Of a stretch of 64,000 bases of DNA, positions 60,689 through 64,000 are shown piece by piece (position 1 is the first letter of the stretch; every line of letters starts with the position of its first letter). The translations under genes were made by a program, and so were the position numbers. The DNA comes from UBA6627 sp965248675 (GTDB lineage Bacteria; Chloroflexota; Dehalococcoidia; UBA2979). The notes beneath the pieces were generated by a model, which made no database searches, was not told the DNA's origin, and saw only the letters and a program-made list of their open reading frames with translations. The DNA lies in NCBI GenBank assembly GCA_965248675.1, contig CBDFJZ010000006.1, positions 62,001 to 126,000 of the forward strand, read 5' to 3'.

Positions 60689-61234
60689 GTGATGCGCAGC
60701 GGGCAGCTGAACCGGGTTCTCGTCGCGGCCGTCGGAGTAGGCGTCGCTGGGCTGATCGCTGTCATGGCGATCGCGATGTTGCGCGACATCGGCAACGACG
60801 ACGTCGGCCGCGCCACCACCGATCTGACGAGCGGCGTCGACTTCGATCTGCCCGCCTTCGATGGCTCGCGCTTCGTCCTGGCAGAGCACGCGAACGAGCC
60901 CGTCTTCGTCTACTTCTGGGCGAGCTGGTGCGCCCCGTGCGAGCAGGAGGCCCCGCTCATCCAGGCGCTCTGGCCGGAATACGAGGCGCTCGGCTACACC
61001 TTCGTCGGCGTCAACATCTGGGACAGCGAGGAGCGCGCGCGCGAGTTCGTGACGCGGCACGGCATCACATTCCCAATCGTCATCGACGACGGGACCACGT
61101 ACCTGGATTACGGTGTGTACGGGCTCCCCGAGGCATTCTTCCTGCGGCCCGGGCTCCTCGTCGAACAGAAGTACATCGGCGCCCTGACCGAAGAGCCCTT
61201 CAGAGAACGCCTCGCGGCGATCGCGGAATCGTGA
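60689..61234 (+). CDS. Membrane-anchored TlpA/ResA/CcmG-like thioredoxin
   Basis: A 181-residue protein with one N-terminal membrane anchor (VLVAAVGVGVAGLIAVMAIAML) and an extracytoplasmic thioredoxin domain with the redox motif WASWCAPCEQEAP and cis-Pro region VYGLPEAFF. It probably reduces apocytochrome c cysteines for the maturation system encoded downstream, as CcmG and ResA do. GTG start six bases after TAGCCT, with ATG next to it at 60692. Unlike the Sec-containing homologue at 20680 it uses Cys-x2-Cys and is anchored. Confidence 0.88.
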   Translation: MMRSGQLNRVLVAAVGVGVAGLIAVMAIAMLRDIGNDDVGRATTDLTSGVDFDLPAFDGSRFVLAEHANEPVFVYFWASWCAPCEQEAPLIQALWPEYEALGYTFVGVNIWDSEERAREFVTRHGITFPIVIDDGTTYLDYGVYGLPEAFFLRPGLLVEQKYIGALTEEPFRERLAAIAES

Positions 61235-61286
61235 CCGAACGGTCGCGAACGCCCCGAGGCGAGCGGAGAGTCATGAGCGTCCGAGC

Positions 61287-61787
61287 GTGAGCGCGACCGC
61301 CACCGACCCAGGGTTCGCACCGCCCCTCCCACCCGAGGGCGGCGGCGGATTCCTGTCGAGTAACCGCAACCGGCTGCTCCTCCTGCTCGCCGTCTCCACG
61401 ATCGCGATCGGCGCGCTCGCTTTCCGTGCCGCCTCCAGCGACCTCTCCTATTACGTCGAACCCGACGAGTTCCTCGCCCAGATCGACGGCAACGAGGACA
61501 GCCGCTGGCGCGTCGGCGGTCGCGTCGTCGGCGACACGATCGTCGAGCAGAACGGGCGCCCGATCGCCTTCGATATCGCCGGCGACGGGGGCGAGCGGAT
61601 CAGCGTCGCCTACGACGGGATCGTGCCGAACCTGTTCACCGCCAACGCATTCGTCGTCGTCGAAGGCAGTCTCCACGCCGATGGACACTTCGAGGCGACC
61701 AGCGTCGTCATCAAACACGAGAACGAGTTCTTCTCGGACACCCCACCGCCTGACTCGCCGAGCGCCGGCCTCGTTCCCAGCGGCTAG
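61287..61787 (+). CDS. ccmE: Cytochrome c maturation protein CcmE
   Basis: A 166-residue heme chaperone with one N-terminal membrane helix (LLLLLAVSTIAIGALAF) and an OB-fold periplasmic domain (YVEPDEFLAQID, WRVGGRVVGDTIVEQNG, GERISVAYDGIVPNLF). The heme-binding His lies in IKHENEFF (standard KHDENY), with Phe in place of Tyr. It carries heme to CcmF/H. A GTG start. It follows the TlpA-like gene by 52 bases and is followed by ccmF. Confidence 0.88.
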   Translation: MSATATDPGFAPPLPPEGGGGFLSSNRNRLLLLLAVSTIAIGALAFRAASSDLSYYVEPDEFLAQIDGNEDSRWRVGGRVVGDTIVEQNGRPIAFDIAGDGGERISVAYDGIVPNLFTANAFVVVEGSLHADGHFEATSVVIKHENEFFSDTPPPDSPSAGLVPSG

Positions 61788-61825
61788 GCGGCTCGCTGGC
61801 GCGCCTGGGCGTCGGAGGTAGCCAC

Positions 61826-63832
61826 GTGAACGTGACCGCGACCCTGGGAGCGTCGGCGCTGCTCACGGCGCTCGCCAGCTCCGGTTTCGCGGCGGTCGCC
61901 GCGATCTACGGACACCGCTGGCAGCAGGCATGGGCGGTCATGGCCTCCCGCCGCGCGATCCTCGCGACCGGCGGTCTCACCTCGCTCGCGGTGATCACGC
62001 TCGCGTACGCGCTGCTCGCGAACGACTTCTCCGTCGCCCACGTCGCCGCGGTTTCCTCCTCGGACATGCAGCCCTGGATGAAGTGGGCCTCCCTCTACAG
62101 CGGCCAGCCCGGATCGTTGCTGTTCTGGACCTGGACGATGTCCCTCTTCATGACGCTCTTCGCCGCGACGACGCTCCGCCGGATCCCCTGGGGCGCGCCA
62201 CACGCGCTGGCCACGATGGGCGCGGTCCTCACCGCGTTCCTCATTTCGCTCGTTTTCTTCGCCTCGCCGTTCCGACTCAGCCCCGTCACCCCACCCGACG
62301 GCCAGGGCCTCAACCCGCTGCTCGTCGACCCCGGCATGTTGATCCACCCGCCGATGCTGCTGATGGGCCTCGTCAGCACCTCGATCCCCTTCGTGCTCGG
62401 TGCCGCCGCGCTGTTGTCGGGACGCCTCGACGCCGCCTGGCTCCGCCACGCACGACTCTGGGCGCTGGCGTCGTTCCTCATCCTCAGCGTCGGCAACTTC
62501 CTCGGTGCATGGTGGGCCTACACGGTCCTCGGCTGGGGCGGCTACTGGGGCTGGGATCCCGTCGAAAACTCCGCCATCCTCCCGCTCTTCCCACTCACCG
62601 CCTTCCTCCACGCCGCGATGGTCCAGGAGCGCCGAGGGATGTTGAAAGGCTGGAGCCTGTCGCTCGTCCTCGCCGCCTTCGCGCTCGCCGTGTTCGGCAC
62701 CTTCAACGTCCGCAGCGGCCTCGTCGCCTCTGTCCACTCGTTCGCTCAGTCCGAGGTTGGCCCCTACTTCCTCGTCCTCCTCGGCATCGTCGCCGTCGCC
62801 TCGGTAGCACTGCTGATCTGGCGCATGCCGCTGCTTCGCGCCGATCACGACTTCGACTCGTTCGCCTCGCGCGAGACCGGCCTGATCCTCAACACCTACG
62901 TCCTGATCACCCTCGCGCTCGTAATCCTGGGCGGCACGCTCTTCCCCGTCTTCTCCGAGCTGATCGACGGCTCGAGGATTACCGTCGGGCCGCCCTTCTT
63001 CAGTGACACGACCGGCCCGCTCTGGATCGCGCTGCTCCTGCTGATCTCGGCTGGCACGATCCTCCCCTGGCGCCGCGCCGCGCCGGGCACGCTCTCGAGG
63101 CGCATCCGATCGCCGCTCGCGGCGCTACTCGCGACGGTGATCGTGCTCGTCACCTTCGGGATGCGTGACGCGTTCGCGATCGCCGCGATCGCCTCCGCGG
63201 TGTTGCTCGTCTTCGTCACCAGCCGCGAGTTCTACCTCGGCGCGCGCGGCGCTCGACGGGCCAGCGGTCGCGACTGGTTCACCGCCACCGGCGGGCTCTT
63301 CCAACGCGACCGCCGGCGCTACGGCGGCTACCTCGTACACCTCGGCGTCGCCGTGATCGCCATCGCCGTAGTCGGCTCCACGGTCTTCCAGACCCAGGTG
63401 CGCGTCACCGTCGCGCCGGGAGACACCTTCCAGGTCGGCGACTACCGCCTGAGCTACGGCGGCCTCCGCGTCCGCGAGCCCGGCGTGAACGGCATCGATC
63501 AGGAGGTGATCGCCCTCGTCGGCGTCCTCGACGGCGACGAGCTGGTCACCTCGTTGCGGCCCGGCCAACGCTTCTTCACCAACTTCGGCGGCCAACCAGT
63601 CGCGATCGTCTCAATCGACGGCAACCTGCTCCGCGATCTCTACGTGTTCATGCAGGGTTGGGATGAGAACCAGAATGCGGAGATCCAGGCGTTCATCAAC
63701 CCGTTGACGCAGTGGCTCTGGATCGGTGGCGCGATCTACACCCTCGGCGGCCTGCTCGCCTTCGCCCCGCTGCGTCGCGGCGCCCCGGCGCGCGAGCCCG
63801 CCGGGGCGCCGCCCGGCGCACAGCGCGCATGA
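61826..63832 (+). CDS. ccmF: Cytochrome c heme lyase CcmF
   Basis: A 668-residue polytopic membrane protein. The tryptophan-rich WWD domain is visible near residue 235 (VLGWGGYWGWDPVENSAILP), with conserved His-containing helices around it (LIHPPMLLMGLVS, TAFLHAAMVQERRG). It transfers heme from CcmE to apocytochromes with CcmH. GTG start with GGAGGTAGCC upstream. It overlaps the next gene by four bases (ATGA). Confidence 0.94.
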   Translation: MNVTATLGASALLTALASSGFAAVAAIYGHRWQQAWAVMASRRAILATGGLTSLAVITLAYALLANDFSVAHVAAVSSSDMQPWMKWASLYSGQPGSLLFWTWTMSLFMTLFAATTLRRIPWGAPHALATMGAVLTAFLISLVFFASPFRLSPVTPPDGQGLNPLLVDPGMLIHPPMLLMGLVSTSIPFVLGAAALLSGRLDAAWLRHARLWALASFLILSVGNFLGAWWAYTVLGWGGYWGWDPVENSAILPLFPLTAFLHAAMVQERRGMLKGWSLSLVLAAFALAVFGTFNVRSGLVASVHSFAQSEVGPYFLVLLGIVAVASVALLIWRMPLLRADHDFDSFASRETGLILNTYVLITLALVILGGTLFPVFSELIDGSRITVGPPFFSDTTGPLWIALLLLISAGTILPWRRAAPGTLSRRIRSPLAALLATVIVLVTFGMRDAFAIAAIASAVLLVFVTSREFYLGARGARRASGRDWFTATGGLFQRDRRRYGGYLVHLGVAVIAIAVVGSTVFQTQVRVTVAPGDTFQVGDYRLSYGGLRVREPGVNGIDQEVIALVGVLDGDELVTSLRPGQRFFTNFGGQPVAIVSIDGNLLRDLYVFMQGWDENQNAEIQAFINPLTQWLWIGGAIYTLGGLLAFAPLRRGAPAREPAGAPPGAQRA

Positions 63833-64000
63833 GCACCCGACTGTGCGCAGCGCTCATGAACGCCCGAGGATTCGCGTTCGCCATGGGGCTGGTCGCAGCC
63901 GCATGGGTCGCCTTCGCGGTAAGTGGCGCCGCCGTCGGCCACGCCCAGGAGCTGTCGCCGGCACTCGAGGAGCGCGCGCTTGGGATCGAGCGTCAGCTTC
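63829..64000 (+). CDS. ccmH: CcmH-like cytochrome c maturation protein (3' partial)
   Basis: Starts within the ccmF stop (ATGA overlap). MSTRLCAALMNARGF is followed by a signal helix (FAMGLVAAAWVAFAVSGAAV) and then ELSPALEERALGIERQL, the beginning of the CcmH (CycL) family segment that precedes the LRCPVCQ redox motif, which lies beyond the end. No stop is met before the window ends. Confidence 0.82.
   Translation, partial: MSTRLCAALMNARGFAFAMGLVAAAWVAFAVSGAAVGHAQELSPALEERALGIERQL

Noticed and set aside
1..64000. CRISPR array
   Set aside because: No set of regularly spaced identical repeats with unique spacers was seen; the only phased repeats (26206-26244) are 6-base operator half-sites.

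Overview
The window is 64 kb of very GC-rich, gene-dense bacterial DNA with GTG and TTG starts, many short overlaps and a complete aerobic respiratory gene set. The gene mix includes an F420-type luciferase-family oxidoreductase, Ku plus a three-domain LigD, caa3 oxidase with system I cytochrome c maturation genes, a three-subunit molybdenum hydroxylase, a class III cyclase with a cysteine-rich head and MmyB-type regulators. This suggests an aerobic member of the Chloroflexota (Dehalococcoidia-like) or a related high-GC phylum. That placement is inference: no rRNA or universal marker is present apart from a partial mfd.

Layout. 1-5 kb: mfd (its 5' end lies outside, and an in-frame TAG cuts off the last 88 codons), a beta-propeller protein and a phytanoyl-CoA dioxygenase-like protein. 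5-13 kb: HAD hydrolase, three GNAT acetyltransferases, an LLM oxidoreductase, a VOC protein, an ArsM-like methyltransferase with an in-frame TGA, gamma-carbonic anhydrase and a MaoC-like protein. 13-16.6 kb: an apparent island carrying a 48-residue proline-rich protein ending in Gly, an E2-E1 fusion protein and a JAB/JAMM protease, flanked by a truncated SDR gene and a cut MmyB-type regulator gene. 16.6-26 kb: hydrolase, broken cyclase, membrane proteins, a MerR locus, a TlpA/ResA-like protein with in-frame TGA in a WAxxUGC motif, an amidohydrolase, a serine protease, tRNA-Pro and an OmpR-type regulator. 26-38 kb: repair, redox and dehydrogenase genes and an operon of two HtrA-like proteases with a response regulator. 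37-42.5 kb: molybdenum hydroxylase genes followed by cupin, MoaD and TPR genes. 44-48 kb: Ku and LigD (non-homologous end joining). 48-53 kb: folate-related genes and two degenerate enzymes. 53.8-64 kb: NAD synthetase, caa3 cytochrome c oxidase and cytochrome c maturation genes (TlpA-like, ccmE, ccmF, partial ccmH).

Three signals stand out. First, two genes are readable only if an in-frame TGA is selenocysteine; each TGA is followed at once by a strong hairpin, and the frame and homology continue across it. Second, the compact E2-E1/JAB module has a proline-rich mini-protein with a C-terminal Gly where CBASS would carry a cyclase. Third, a two-copy intergenic repeat near 44.0 kb and 53.4 kb contains paired hairpins; in the second copy both hairpin loops are interrupted by 27-28 nt micro-palindromes sharing a core.

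At least eight genes carry single-base frame changes, several in short homopolymer runs. They may be assembly errors or real decay, and each such entry says so. Five genes have a TANNNT hexamer exactly six bases before the start codon, suggesting leaderless transcripts.
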